Shown here in pieces: positions 44,669 through 56,246 of a DNA stretch of 64,000 nucleotides. Below the pieces are notes generated by a model. That model was not told the DNA's origin and made no database searches. It saw nothing but the letters and a program-made list of their open reading frames with translations. The stretch is from Linanthus parryae (taxonomy: Eukaryota > Streptophyta > Magnoliopsida > Ericales > Polemoniaceae). The stretch is from assembly GCA_023055425.1 (NCBI GenBank), contig JALGPY010000007.1, forward strand, positions 16,936,001-17,000,000. Reading direction: 5' to 3'. A program made the position numbers and the translations under genes. The stretch's first letter is position 1. The number at the start of each line of letters is the position of its first letter.

Positions 44669-45400
44669 ATATACCCAAGGCTATGGGATAGTCCAATTCT
44701 GCTTTTCTAGATAGCTCCTACCCATCACTGAGATAGTAAATGAGCCCTTCCTTTTTCAACCGACATAATTTAGTTTATCTCAATTTCTCCGAAGCCACTT
44801 GCTTAAAACTCATCATTTCTTCTACGGCATCTCCAGTCGCTGTTAGAGCTCAGATTTCTCCGTCTTCTATAGCTTTCTGCATTGTCTCTAGTAGCGTTTT
44901 AATAGAAGAATTGGACTAAGCCAATACCTAAAAGCCCATCTCTTAGAAGACCAGACCAAGGCTATTTCTTTATCACTTATGAGCCCAAATCACTCTTGTT
45001 AGCCCAATCTAGTGTGGCCCAGTCTCCATACGTAACCCCAAGGCATTGAGCCGTTTCATTATTACCGTAAGACCAAATCTAACCGTTGCGGTTCTTAGTA
45101 TTTATTTGGTCTTCGAGACCCATCGCTGTATTGAATCGGAGTCATTCTCTCTCTCTCTTGATATACACTTCCAGAAACCGTAACGGGTTCTTTCAGTTTT
45201 GGCGTCCCCTTCTAGTGTCAGGCTATTCGCCCCGTGTGCTAGGGTTAGATCGATTGCATCACCGCAGCATTGCTCTCGGCTTCTCTCGCCGACATACATC
45301 TTCTCATCTCTCCGGCGGTTGCTGCTATTACTTGGCTGGTTGAATCTCGCAAGATTACACCACCACTGGCTTCTTTGATTGCCTGGATCCACGATGCATC
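42580..45400. repeat. 2.8-kb imperfect palindrome (inverted duplication) carrying LINE sequence
   Basis: Left arm 42580-43921 and right arm 44000-45400 are inverted copies, with the outermost GATGCATCGTGGATCC against GGATCCACGATGCATC and the innermost ATATGCGTGTTGACGGAGGA against TCCTCCGTCAACACGCATAT, around a 78-base spacer. Arms differ by substitutions and indels, including an AATA microsatellite only on the right. Both arms carry the LINE 3' part plus its flank, so the inverted duplication came after the LINE insertion. Each outer arm encodes an RNase H-like segment (DASWIQAIKEASGGVILRD on the right; the left has an in-frame stop after ILRD). Confidence 0.9.
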
Positions 45401-45884
45401 CTTTGTTTTCTGCAGATCCTTATCTGTTGGTCTTGGTATGTAGCCGTGACATTCGCTTCATGTTTCTTTCAACTCTTCAACTATTCTGGCTGTTTCCTTT
45501 GGTAGCTCTGCTGTCTTTCTTCCTTCATCTGTGAATCTTATGTTGTTTTGGAGTTCCCACAATGCCCAAATTGTTACACGGAATGTTAAATCTCTTGTAC
45601 GCATAGCAGTTGTTCTTTTATCCGTTTTGTGAAGTCTCCCTGTGTTTCCCCATCATTTGATTCCGTATCTGTCTTGTTTTCTGGCACTTGTTGAAAATGT
45701 GGTTTTCGGTCTCCCTGGTTCATCACATAAGCTGCATCTGTTTGGGATATCTATGCCACTTTTTCTCGGGGGTATGCGCTGTTGGAGGTCTGTTGGGCTG
45801 TCCGCCATATCACGTGCTTCATTTTCCTTTGAATTTCATTTTCCATAGCTCTGTGGAAACTGTTCATGAGTCTTCGGATGTGGA
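44537..45884 (-). mobile_element. 5'-truncated LINE (L1-type) remnant
   Basis: On the minus strand, about 45870-45420 keeps a zf-RVT-like stretch (GIDIPNRCSLCDE) in broken frames. About 45400-45260 keeps an open RVT_3 RNase H-like stretch (ending AREAESNAAVM). A 3' tail reaches 44537, where a T run on the plus strand corresponds to a short poly-A. The 13-bp duplication TAGAAAGGAAGTT flanks it (44524-44536, 45885-45897). The paralogous sequence near 47866-47885 is continuous without the insert. RT and endonuclease are absent, as in 5' truncation during target-primed insertion. Confidence 0.8.
44626..44671. repeat. AAAT tetranucleotide microsatellite
   Basis: About 11 AAAT units, present only in the right arm of the palindrome. 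Confidence 0.95.
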
Positions 45885-46110
45885 TAGAAAGGAAGTTCTA
45901 CTGAAATGAGTCATCTTTGTTGCTGGTCAGGTACAACTTAAATGCTTTCCAATTTGTTACATTGGCTGGTAAAGGTTAAAATTGTTATTCCTGATATATC
46001 AGTGTTTGTGGTAAGTTAATTTTATCTCCTCACTATGTGGAGTACCATATATGTACTATTATATTGTCCGAACTGTTGGTCTGCCATCAAAAAATTAGAA
46101 AAAGCTCAAA
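45885..46110. repeat. segmental duplication with 47440-48080, distal part
   Basis: After the LINE the sequence resumes as CTACTGAAATGAGTCAT and TATCAGTGTTTGTGGTAAGTT, matching about 47878-48000. The part before the LINE (44021-44536) matches 47440-47866. Confidence 0.75.
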
Positions 46111-46661
46111 TTACCTATAATCTATTGCTCTTTTTACGCCATAGATTTATTTTCATAGCTGAATAGACTTCAGTGACATGCATCCTCGACGAGTTTAATA
46201 TGAATAGGCACAGGGAAATAAAAAATTAAATATACAAGCAATGATCCAACACAGAATAAGAGGTAAAAATCTGCTTAATTACCACAATGTGTTAGACTTG
46301 CACATGAAAAACATCACGTTAGAAACAAGACCGTCTTGGATGTAAGCTTTTTATGGGTCTTTGGTTTAATCAACTGTGTAGTATCGTTTCTTGTTTCTGA
46401 CAATTGTTTCTTTCCGATCTGCAGAATCTCTTCCCAGGCGTGTCGCTGCAAAATGTTACTCCTGCGAAGTAAGTGTCTGAACCTAAACCAATGGTAGAAG
46501 ATTGAAGATTCTTTTCATTTGAATCTCATGCATACTCGTAGTTCTAGGTTGACATTTTGGTTTGATTCGGATTATTAAGAGGTACAATAAATGGTGGTTA
46601 CAGGTTAAATAGATGCAGAGTGATGGCGACACTTGATCAGCAAAAGAGGGGTTTAAAACAT
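46111..46661. other. intergenic DNA, no gene seen
   Basis: A CTGCAG-bounded stretch at 46424-46468 followed by GTAAGTG resembles an isolated exon, but no partner exon or domain is recognisable. Confidence 0.5.
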
Positions 46662-46914
46662 GCATGCAACATGAATCTAGAACTTTATTACCAAACAAAA
46701 TCGTTTAATCAAAAAACCATCCTTAAAATATCATTGCTGATGATCCAAAACGAAACATTACTGAGACATTAGTTAACTCATAGGGGATGTACATACAAGT
46801 TAACTAACGACTCAGTAGTGTTTGGTTCCGGATCATCAACAGTGTTAATTTAAGGATGGTTTTCTGGTTGAATGATTTTGTATGCTGATGGAGTTCTAGG
46901 TTTTTGTTGCATGC
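46662..46914. repeat. 250-bp foldback (long imperfect hairpin)
   Basis: Arms 46662-46777 and 46799-46914 are inverted copies from GCATGCAAC/GTTGCATGC outside to GTTAAC/GTTAAC inside, with a 21-base loop. Pairing is extensive, for example AAAACCATCCTTAAA against TTTAAGGATGGTTTT. There is no clear TIR or target duplication of a known MITE family. It could be a foldback MITE or a hairpin RNA precursor. Confidence 0.8.
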
Positions 46915-46973
46915 GTATTGCTTCTCAGTTTGTAATTGGCTCTATCGTTCTGTGATTGATTTTGGATAGCTAC

Positions 46974-47327
46974 CAAGGTTTTAAAAAACGGAAGCGGCAG
47001 ACGTATCGGTCGCGGTCGCGTGTAACGGGATCGGACTATATCGGAGGGTCTGTAACGGAGAACGGGGATCAAATGTGTGAATTTTAGAAAAAATTCACGG
47101 CCGTTTTCTCCGTTTTTTCCCGATTTCCCGACACGAAATGGCCGTTTTCCCCGTTTTTTCCGTTTTCCGCGACGCGAAACAGCCGTTTTCCCGTTACCGA
47201 CGCAAAACGGCCGTTTTTTGTGTGAATAAATTCACACGACACGTAACTGGAAAAACGGTCGCGCTCTCTGCCGCTTCCGTTACAACACGTCCGCTCCGCG
47301 CCGCTTTTGCCGTTTTTTGAAACTCTG
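46974..47327. mobile_element. hAT-type MITE, copy 1
   Basis: 354 bases. The ends CAAGGTTTTAAAAAACGG and, reversed, CAGAGTTTCAAAAAACGG are flanked by a perfect 8-bp duplication ATAGCTAC (46966-46973, 47328-47335). The interior is rich in CCGTTTT words. A second family member is at 54318-54588. Confidence 0.92.
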
Positions 47328-47439
47328 ATAGCTACTCAGTTTGTTATAGGCTCCATTTAACTAAGAAATTCAATTAGTTGTACATGCTTCTTTTCGATGG
47401 AACTTATACTTCATCTTCCCTCCACAATTTATACTCGTG

Positions 47440-48080
47440 TTATTTGTTTTTCTCTGTAAGTAAGCATTTCAGTTGGTTGTTGCTCTAGCATTCTCGGATC
47501 CAATTATATTGTTATTTGATTGGACAACCACGGTTTCCTATTTTTTCTATAATTTGTATGGTATGCTCGCATTTTTATTTAGATGTAATTTTTTCTATTT
47601 TTCGTATCTCTACTTTTAGATATAAGTTGGTTTGTGAGATATAAGTTGAGATCTTAGATTAAGTTGGTCTATGATCTGAATGATTTGAAATCAGATTTAT
47701 TCTCCCCCCGCTTCTTAGTTATAAAATTGTTTATTGGGTTCAATTGAAAAGTGAAAACACATATTTGTGGATCTGTTCATGTCGTATTCTCATCACGTGT
47801 TTTTGTTTAATTAAATTAATTTCTTTTAGTGTTATTTAGTTGCAATTAAAAAAATTTGTAGAAAACAAGTTTTACTGAAATGAGTCATTTTTTATTGGTT
47901 TTTAGGTACAACAATTCGAATGCTTTACATTCGTGAAGATCATTGTTCGTGATGTATCAGCATTTGTGGTAAGTTCGCATCTTCCCACTATTTTTGGAGA
48001 AAGCTCAGGTGAGCACATCATCGGTTCTTTTTATGGCATAAATGTATTTCATAGCTGGACAAGGGGATAGTTCTGTTCTT
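47440..48080. repeat. segmental duplication of 44021-46110 without the LINE
   Basis: Collinear with 44021-44536 joined directly to 45898-46110. GTAGAAAACAAGTTTTACTG at about 47868 spans the point where the LINE sits in the other copy. Confidence 0.75.
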
Positions 48081-48214
48081 CCACTATAATAAATTTGGCA
48101 TACACATAAACTAAGCGCTAAACTCTGTTAGCTTTCAGAAAATTGGGTTATTGTTCACCTGGTTCCAAGCCGGGGTATACTTATGAACTTGGATCAAAAT
48201 ACTACACTTTGGGG

Positions 48215-48413
48215 CAGCGGGGGAGCCAGGAAATCGAACCAGCCGGGGCAAAATTAGGATGTGACGGAAATATTTAATTTCAGCCGGGGCATTTATGTAT
48301 TTTCTAAAGGGTCTTAGTCTAAAATAACTATATTTAAAGGGGTGTTAGTGGAGTTTTTGAAAAGTCAGGAGTGGCAATTGCCACCCCTAACCCTCATGTA
48401 CCTCCGCCCCTGC
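48215..48413. mobile_element. small hAT-type MITE
   Basis: 199 bases. The ends CAGCGGGGGAGCC and, reversed, CAGGGGCGGAGGT are flanked by a perfect 8-bp duplication CTTTGGGG (48207-48214, 48414-48421). Confidence 0.88.
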
Positions 48414-48417
48414 TTTG

Positions 48418-48840
48418 GGGGTGCTCCCTACTTGTGAGGTCCAGCATCAGACTTCACGTGTAGTGATAAATAGACTAGGGAAACTAAGTAGGTAAGTGAA
48501 AACGATAGGGGATAGAAAGAATCGGGTTGAAACTCTGGTATACACGCAAGGATAGGCATTAGAACATGGTAGGTATTTTCATAGATTATAATCTTATGGT
48601 TGAGTGAATATGTACCACTGATTGGGATAGAAAGACTACATTAGGGGACAATTTTGGGAGGATTTGGATAAGCTTGTATAGAGGGCACCGAACGAGAGGG
48701 AGTTATAGATGGGGATCTTAATAAGAGTGTTTGCAGGGATATTTACAAGCTATGACAGAATCAATGGAGGTTTTCGTTTCATTAGAGAAGAAGGATGCAG
48801 GGAAAGAAATATTGAAGTTCGCTTTTAGGAAGAGGAAGTA
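48418..48840. repeat. segmental duplication block, copy 2 (of 33480-34130)
   Basis: Collinear with 33480-34130 but shorter and with broken reading frames. It lies directly upstream of the F-box pseudogene copy 2. Confidence 0.7.
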
Positions 48841-49231
48841 TCTAATAAGTCCTGGTATATTCTGCCTTGATGGTATAAGTAAATTATATGTAGTCCGCCA
48901 GAGATGAACTGCTGCCGGGATTTTCCATTTTGTTAGCTGATTAAAATTTGAACAGAAACATTAATAGGGAGAAACACCGGGTAGCTACAAACTCTTGCCC
49001 AAACAAACCTCTGTTCCCACTAGTAAAGGTACGTTATCTCTTTCTGTCTATAATCCTTGTAGAGATGGCAAAAGTATCTCTGTCAATAATCCTTTTACAG
49101 AGAGCTCAGAAAAATTTGAAAGAACGATGGATAAGAATACCATCGTTCATTCTGATTCGATGGTAAAAGTTCATTCTGATTCGATAGCGTAAATAACTAA
49201 TCCTGCAAAAGTTCACGTTCTTCTTGTGCTG

Positions 49232-51427
49232 CAACTAGGAAGAACAAGACGTGTGTCACTGATTTGAGTACTGATGTGCTCAGACATATCATGCTATTTG
49301 TTGCGTGTTCTCCTGATGGAGCACACTGATGCGAGGGTGCTTTCAGTGTATGACTTAACATTATAATCTTATCTGTAACAACTGTAGGCGATTAGTTTAC
49401 CTAACGCTTTTACTTTGTTTCCATATCCTGAAAGCTTTTATATTTTATTCTAGAGATCATAGTTCTTGAGGTACAAATTAAAGTTCTTATTGGTACGTCT
49501 CTGGCCTACTTTTAACCGCCAATCCAGGAGATGACAATCTTAGCACCTGGACCCATTTCGATGTTTGGTGGCTAGTTTAATTCTTCACTTCTTTGATGTT
49601 GTTTCCTGGTCATAATTGAATGGCTGCCCAAAAGAACAACTCAGTGATGTATTCATTTTATTGAGAGATCAGCGTAGGCAGTTAATGCTGATCACTTTTA
49701 CCTGGTTAAACCTTCTTCTCCTAATCCTCTTAGGTTCACGTAACATTTCTACTGTTTTGTTGCATGCCAGAATAATATTAATGATGAGAAGCTCAAAGTG
49801 TGAGTAGAATATCTGGGTATATGGCGAAATTCACTATGTTTTGCCCATTGCAGTGTCACTTTACTTCCTTCTGGATTTAGTTTGGGTTGCTTGACAGTGT
49901 ATAGGCTACAGACAATGCCTTCTTCTTTTCCTTCAAATTTTAAGAATTTGTGTACTCCTGAGTGGGGTTCTTTTCTGGTCTTGTAACTGACCCTCATGAA
50001 GTGCTTCATGCACATTTCTGATAATCTGATATGCTCCACGAATCCATTGCGCTTATTCCTTGCTTATCTGTGTTAGTACGGACATGTACATGTCCATTTT
50101 GATGTTTGGTGGCTAGTTTAATTCTTCACTTCTTTGATGTTGTTTCCTGGTCATAATTGAATGGCTGCCCAAAAGAACAACTCAGTGATGTATTCATTTT
50201 ATTGTGAGATCAGCGTAGGCAGTTAATGCTGATCACTTTTACCTGGTTAAACCTTCTTCTCCTAATCCTCTTAGGTTCACGTAACATTTCTACTGTTTTG
50301 TTGCATGCCAGAATAATATTAATGACGAGAAGCTCAAAGTGTGAGTAGAATATCTGGGTATATGGCGAAATTCACTATGTTTTGCCCATTGCAGTGTCAC
50401 TTTACTTCCTTCTGGATTTAGTTTGGGTTGCTTGACAGTGTATAGGCCACAGACAATGCCTTCTTCTTTTCCTTCAAATTTTAAGAATTTGTGTACTCCT
50501 GAGTGGGGTTCTTTTCTGGTCTTGTAACTGACCCTCATGAAGTGCTCCGTGCACATTTCTGATAATCTGATATGCTCCACGAATCCATTGCGCTTATTCC
50601 TTGCTTATCTGTGTTAGTACGGACATGTACATGTGGCCTCACCATCTTACTTAAACATCATCGTCAATACAAAATCTTTCTGGTCCTTTTGGACCACTTT
50701 CTTCTATAATAGAAAACAATCGTGTTGGACGAGGAAGTTGATCACTCCTGCTTAAAGTCTATTGTTTCGTGCTTTTATTGATCCATATGATACAACTGTT
50801 TTGTTTATTCTGATTGTCATGGCTCGATTCTCAGGTGCAAATCCTTTCGGGAACTTGAAATGTGTTGCATTTGGGGATACCCTCGGTTATTCTGTGGCAT
50901 CAATGGCTCGATAGTCCGCTGTGCATTTGCCAGAAATGTTGATGCTCGTACTATTCTTGGGGAGGTACCCTTTCAGAAATAATTTTAATGAGCAGAATAT
51001 ATATTATTAGTATCTGTATTGTATCTTATGAGTGCCCTCACTATGTAACTACAGTACATTGAGGACCAAGAGGAAGTTTCGAGTAGGCAGATTGTTGCTG
51101 TTAAGAAAGCTTTAGTGGTACGTGTGTAGTATAACTAACCGAATTTCGTCCTATATATGTTTCCTGGTATATTTTGATGGATTTTGACACATTTAGCTTA
51201 TTGGTGTACAAATTCAGTCTGCAGAAGAGAAGGATGATGCTCTAACGGCTGTAAATACCAGGGGGGAGAAAGCGAGCTTTTGAGTTGGCCATGAAGGTTG
51301 GTTCTCTCTCTCTCTCTCTCTCTCTCTGGGCGAAATAATAGTTGAAATTAACAGAACAACTCTCTGACGTTGACAGTGTCTGTGTATTCAGGAGTTGCAT
51401 GAGGCTACTCGGGAAGAAACTCGTTAA
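49232..51427 (+). pseudogene. F-box-like gene, decayed copy 2
   Basis: Homologous to the intact gene at 30756-32386. Exon equivalents: 49232-49347 (KTCVTDLSTDVLRHIMLFVA; start codon lost, acceptor altered, stop after GAH), 50835-50964 (CKSFRELEMCCIWGYPRLFC; open, 36 bases shorter than the intact gene's 166-base exon, in frame), 51055-51117 (YIEDQEEVSSRQIVAVKKAL; open), about 51217-51294, and 51392-51427 ending TAA. In the fourth exon a run of six G at 51261-51266, against five in the fragment near 61847, shifts the frame and gives a stop soon after. GT-AG borders remain at exons 2 and 3. The intron between exons 1 and 2 contains a 540-bp tandem duplication. Transcription is possible; a functional product is unlikely. 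Confidence 0.75.
49555..50634. repeat. 540-bp tandem duplication in the copy 2 intron
   Basis: Unit 1 is 49555-50094 and unit 2 is 50095-50634, about 99 percent identical (differences near 49665, 49788, 49908 and 50003-50008 with their counterparts). Each unit has a 96-codon open frame on the minus strand (49749-50039, 50290-50580). Their few differences change amino acids, which does not suggest a conserved protein. A diverged single unit is at 55900-56100. Confidence 0.92.
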
Positions 51428-52879
51428 CTTCCGGATCACATCATTCATATCCTGGCGGTGATTCGATCTAAATGAGGAATGGAAGAGGAGAAACCGAACA
51501 TTGAAAAATAACTCTACCATTTTCTTTTTTTATGATACTGGAAAAACTAGCAATATGACTATATGAGACTATGATAGTGACCCAATTGTTTTTTGACGGC
51601 AACTGTTGTGAGTTTACAAATAAGAGAAAAATCTCCTATAGTGTCAGAAATTGTCATCTCATATAAGATGTACAGTCGGACATTTGGGTCTGTTGGACAA
51701 TTGTTTTTCTCTAATGTTAGTTCGACATCTTAGTTTATGACTTTGTTAGCTATATATGAATGTCGGGGCTCTTCTCTCTGTTTTTATCATCGAAGTCTCT
51801 GTGCTTTGCTTCAATCCAAGCCCTGGAATGATGTAGCGAGATCTTATGTCCTTTCTTTATCTTTTTGAATGGTTGACAGGGACTTTAATGGTATGCATTC
51901 TGCCCCTAAGATGCTTAGTGATGATATTTGAAATGTAGTATCAGTGGCTTGGTAGAATGTCACTCTATGTAGTCTTGGTGGTTTGTCTTTTTGTTTGTAG
52001 TTTGTAGTAGTTTGTGGTAGCTTGTTGCTCGGTAGTTTGTTGTATGAACGCTTTTCCGCCGTTTAATGTTATTATCCCTTTTAAAAAAATGGCTTGGTAG
52101 AATGTTTTTGGCGGAAAAGCTGGGTTTTTACCTTGTGGATTAAAAAAACTTAGTTTTTTTCGGAGATTTTGTATAAATCAGTGTATTCGGTTGGTTTTTA
52201 GATTAGATTAAAAACTGGAGATAATTGTTTGCATGAACTTTTTGAATCAGACAAGTACTTTAATGGCCTGTGAAGTACTACAAATAAAGTCATAATCTAT
52301 CAACATTAATCAGAATATAATTTTTTGGGTGCATCGTTGGACTACTGATAGTAATCAACTAAGAAAAAAGCATCACGAAAAATGGTTGAGTTCGAGTAAT
52401 AAGAACATGACACATAAAAGATAGTAGTCCGGAATATGTTAGAATTGAGTTTTGTAAAAATAAATTATGGAAAAAAATCTAAGATGTTTTTAATGACCTC
52501 TGGGACTAAAAAATCGAACAACTATTAAGAAAAAAACTCATTTCTTATTTAGTAGAAAGCCAATTGCGAGGGTAATATTATCTTTTTGTGTTACACCAAT
52601 AATCCAAAGAGAAAACTACCAAAGGATGTGTTTTTCCACCAAAAAAACTGAATTAGAAAGTGATTTTTAAACAACCGCGAACAAATATTTTCACTAATCT
52701 GTTTGGTTTCGGATATATAAACATAAATAATCTACTCTACCGATCAAATCCTGTTACATTAGTAGTGAATTACTCCCCATGTCGCATAATTTTGACCACT
52801 TATTATATTTTGGTATGTCCCAAATTTCTGTCCACTTTCTTTTTTGTAACTCTTAATATTGTAGTTTTTTAATTTTCTG
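51428..52879. other. intergenic DNA, no gene seen
   Basis: AT-rich. A CT microsatellite lies just upstream in the last intron (51303-51327). A degenerate TTACTCCCCATGTCGC stretch at 52771 recalls a Stowaway-type end but is unpaired. Confidence 0.6.
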
Positions 52880-53302
52880 ATACAAGATATGAGAAGTATA
52901 AAACTGAACGATTGATGTGAAAAATGACCACAATAACATCCAATTTATAAGATGTGTTAATTCAGTGTCTTCGTGCTATTAATTCAATCTGAGTCCGTGA
53001 AGATGTGTTAATTCACACTAAAATAAGAGGGGAGAGAAATGGCGGAGATTATGCATCTCCTCTCATCTTTTCTCACCCAAACACGAGAAATAACGGGATA
53101 GGGAGGACAACCGTATCCTCGTCCCACCGTCATACCCTGCCCAAATGGTGTCTAGAGAAAAGAAGAAATGTAAAAAACAAAAACAAAAAAAAAACACAAA
53201 ATAGTTTTCGTCCAAACGGACCCTTAATATTTTGAGCGGGCAAATTCGCTGACACGTGCGAGACAATTGACTGCACCCCCGGACTTGACCTGACCAGAGT
53301 AA
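52880..53302. repeat. segmental duplication of the F-box gene upstream region, copy 2
   Basis: Collinear with 23740-24308, 25615-25726 and 29756-29830, but without the MULE and without the Harbinger/LTR nest. Anchors: AACGATTGATGTGAAAAATG, CTCATCTTTTCTCACCCAAA, ATAGTTTTCGTCCAAACG and GACCTGACCAGAGTAA. Confidence 0.8.
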
Positions 53303-53645
53303 GGCCCCGCTTTCTTTACCTAAATTTAGACGACTTTTTATCTTTTTTTAAGTCATATAAAAAGTTCTAATCAAGTCATTTTCGTTAAAATTTATGTCTG
53401 ATAACTTTTTTACCTTTTTATAAGACTAGAAAAAGTAAGGTTTTTCTAACTTCAACTTTTTTATCTTTTTACTTCTTAAAAATACTTTTTAGGAGATACA
53501 ATAGAGGTTAAGTAAACAACCTTTTCTACAAAAAATGTAACTAAAACTTTTTAGAAAATTTATCAGGCACAAAGTAAACAACCTTTTTATCTTTTTCTAA
53601 AATAAGATAAAAAGTCGCCTAAATTTAGGTAAAGAAAGCAAGGCC
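53303..53645. mobile_element. Harbinger/PIF (Tourist-like) MITE
   Basis: 343 bases. GGCCCCGCTTTCTTTACCTA on the left and, reversed, GGCCTTGCTTTCTTTACCTA on the right are extended terminal inverted repeats of over 40 bases, flanked by TAA (53300-53302, 53646-53648). The equivalent site near 29830 in the other copy is empty. Confidence 0.9.
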
Positions 53646-54078
53646 TAAGTAGAACTATGGTAGGTTTTTTGTTCCTCCAAACCAAACAGGCCCTTATATG
53701 CAGTTTATAGTACTTGTGAGTGACAGAGCAGAAGAAGAAGAAGAGACAACCAACCGATCCGCCGTCGCCTCCGGCCGTGTCTCCGCGGTGTCGCCGCCGT
53801 CAGAATTCCCGTCTCCGATCAGGTAGACTAAACCCTCTAATCAAAATTCTGTCTTTTAATCTTCCCTACGATGAGATGCAATCGTGATACCCCCTTGTTG
53901 ATCTTGGAGTTTACCCTTTTTCTGATCTGGGTTGTGGAAATTTGGGCAAGCTTTTTTACAATTACCCTTCAATTTTTCAACTTTGATGCCATGTTGTCTT
54001 ATGGTTCTTTGATTTGAATGACGTATTTAGACTGACTAAGGAATGAATTTCTAGTATCATGAGCAATGTGAGGTGTGT

Positions 54079-54082
54079 GTGT

Positions 54083-54120
<38 letters not shown>
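54079..54120. repeat. long poly-T tract
   Basis: About 36 uninterrupted T after GTGTGTGTG in the intron of copy 3. The exact length is uncertain. Confidence 0.9.
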
Positions 54121-54124
<4 letters not shown>

Positions 54125-54317
54125 ATGCCTTTCTAGTTTAGGCTTAGGTTCAATTTCATTTCTTTGCGAGTTTGAGTGAATCAACTGATTAATTTGTAGC
54201 AATTTGTTCCAGGAAATCTCTGGGTTCCCTTTGGAAAAACTACTCCTGAAAAGAAAAGAATGATATGTTTATGTTTTCTTTGCTCATTCACTACAGTACA
54301 CATCACTTGTTTACATG

Positions 54318-54588
54318 CAAGGTTTTAAACGGCGATCGAATGTGTGAATTTTAGAAAACATTCACAGACGTTTTCTCTGTTTTTTCCCTTTTTCCCCGAC
54401 ACGGAAAGGCCGTTTTTTCAGTTTTTCCTGATGCGGAACGGCCGTTTTTCCTGTTACCGACGCGAAAAGGCCGTTTTTTGTGTGAACACAAATCACACGA
54501 CGCGTAACGGGAAAAACGATCGCGCTCTTGGCCGATTCCGTTACAACACGGCCGCTCCGCACTGCTTTTGCCGTTTTTTAAAACCCTG
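54318..54588. mobile_element. hAT-type MITE, copy 2
   Basis: 271 bases, clearly the same family as 46974-47327 (shared GTGTGAATTTTAGAAAA and GTTACCGACGCGAAA-type words), with ends CAAGGTTTTAAACGG and, reversed, CAGGGTTTTAAAAAACGG. Flanks TTTACATG and GTTACATC match in 6 of 8. Confidence 0.8.
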
Positions 54589-56246
54589 GTTACATCTCGT
54601 ATTCGCACTGCTCGTATAAAGAAGCCACCTATCCCCAATCAACTATTACCTCTTACGGAATGAAACTGTCAAACAGAATTTGATTATGTGAAAATATAAA
54701 ATAATACGATCTCCAGATTCTGTGGAATTAATGGATATCCGAGGAAATAAATGAAGTAGTAGTCAATTCCAGGCTAAACCATGGAAGCTAACTCATTTAC
54801 AATTGATCCATGAATCTTAGGAACATTTTGATACGGATACGTATCCGTCTACCGGCACGGCGCCACGACGGAGTACGCGGGAACGTTACCCGGCCAAGCA
54901 TCTCATTAATTACGCTACGAAGTATAAGTTTGTTAATTAATTTATTTAGTATTGTCGAAGTAAGCCCGGGTTTCTTTGCGGTTCTTTCCCGGCCTGTTAG
55001 GTCGAACCATGTAGGTCTAGGATTAGGTTAGTATTTTCTATTTAAACAATTGTAGTTTCATAAGTTTTGTTTTCTATCAGACAAATTTAGTTGTGTCGTT
55101 TAATTTAATTTTTGTGTGTGTGTTCCGTTTGTGCCCAAGGGATAGCGAATTGAGCTATCACATTTACATTTATATTATTATTGGAAGAGGGTTGGATGCT
55201 GATTTATCAGAATAGAAACCTGTTATAGACTCACCCTATCTGGCTTCTTACATACGTCGTCTCTCAACCAACTTTATGCTATGAAGGATTTGATTAGTTA
55301 ATGCGTGTAATGTTGCTCAAAATAAGACTGTATTTGAATTGTTCCACCCTAAGTGTGGTTATTTTTATGTTCCTTGCAAATTAAACTGTAAATGCCCCTT
55401 TTGCTGTTAATGACATTCAAATTCCTCTTCTGCAGAAACTACGAAGAACAAGACGTGTATCGCTGATTTGAATACGGACGTGCTTATACATATCATGCAA
55501 TATGTTGCTCGTTCTCCTGATGGAGCACACAGTTTTGCAAGGGCACTTCTAGTGTAAGACTTCACATTCTAATCGTATCTGTAACAAATGAATCTAATTA
55601 GTTCTCCTAATGCTTTTACTTATTAGCCATACCATGTAATGAGGATCTAAGTAATAGCACAAATGTCAATATCTAAATGTATAGTGACTTTTATGTAAAT
55701 ATGTTGTATTATTCCTGTATATAAAGAATAATACAAGATATATACAGAAATAATACGATTAGTCCGATCGAGGACTTCACATTCTTACACTAAGCACCTG
55801 GACTCTTCCCTCTTAAATTGTGTTTAGGTGGATAGTGGCCTATCTAGTGTAGAAGATGTTACTACCCTCTACTAAATGTTTGATGGAAAGTTTGATTGTT
55901 TACTTCTTGCCCTTGGATGTTGCTTCCCACTCATAGTTGAATGGCTGCCCAAAAATGAACAACTCATCGATGTACTTCTTCTGGGTAATGTTGATACCTC
56001 GTTCAAACTTCTTCTCCTGATCCTCGTCGCTTCACGTAAACTTTCTTCTTTTACTTCAAATTTAGTTTGGGTTGTTTGAAAGTTGTAGGCTTTTCCCTCG
56101 GGTTGTGTTAGGGTGTAATGGATTCACCAGAGAAAAATATGATTGTTCGATGATGGTAAGTTCACAGTCTTGAATTTGAAGAATCACCTCTGCCCCCAAC
56201 CCGGAGGCATGGAGGGGTGCCTCACAACAAAATTGATATAGGTTCT

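Noticed and set aside
49749..50580. Two near-identical 96-codon antisense frames
   Set aside because: Not kept as genes: their nucleotide differences mostly alter amino acids and no domain is recognisable; recorded only with the tandem duplication.
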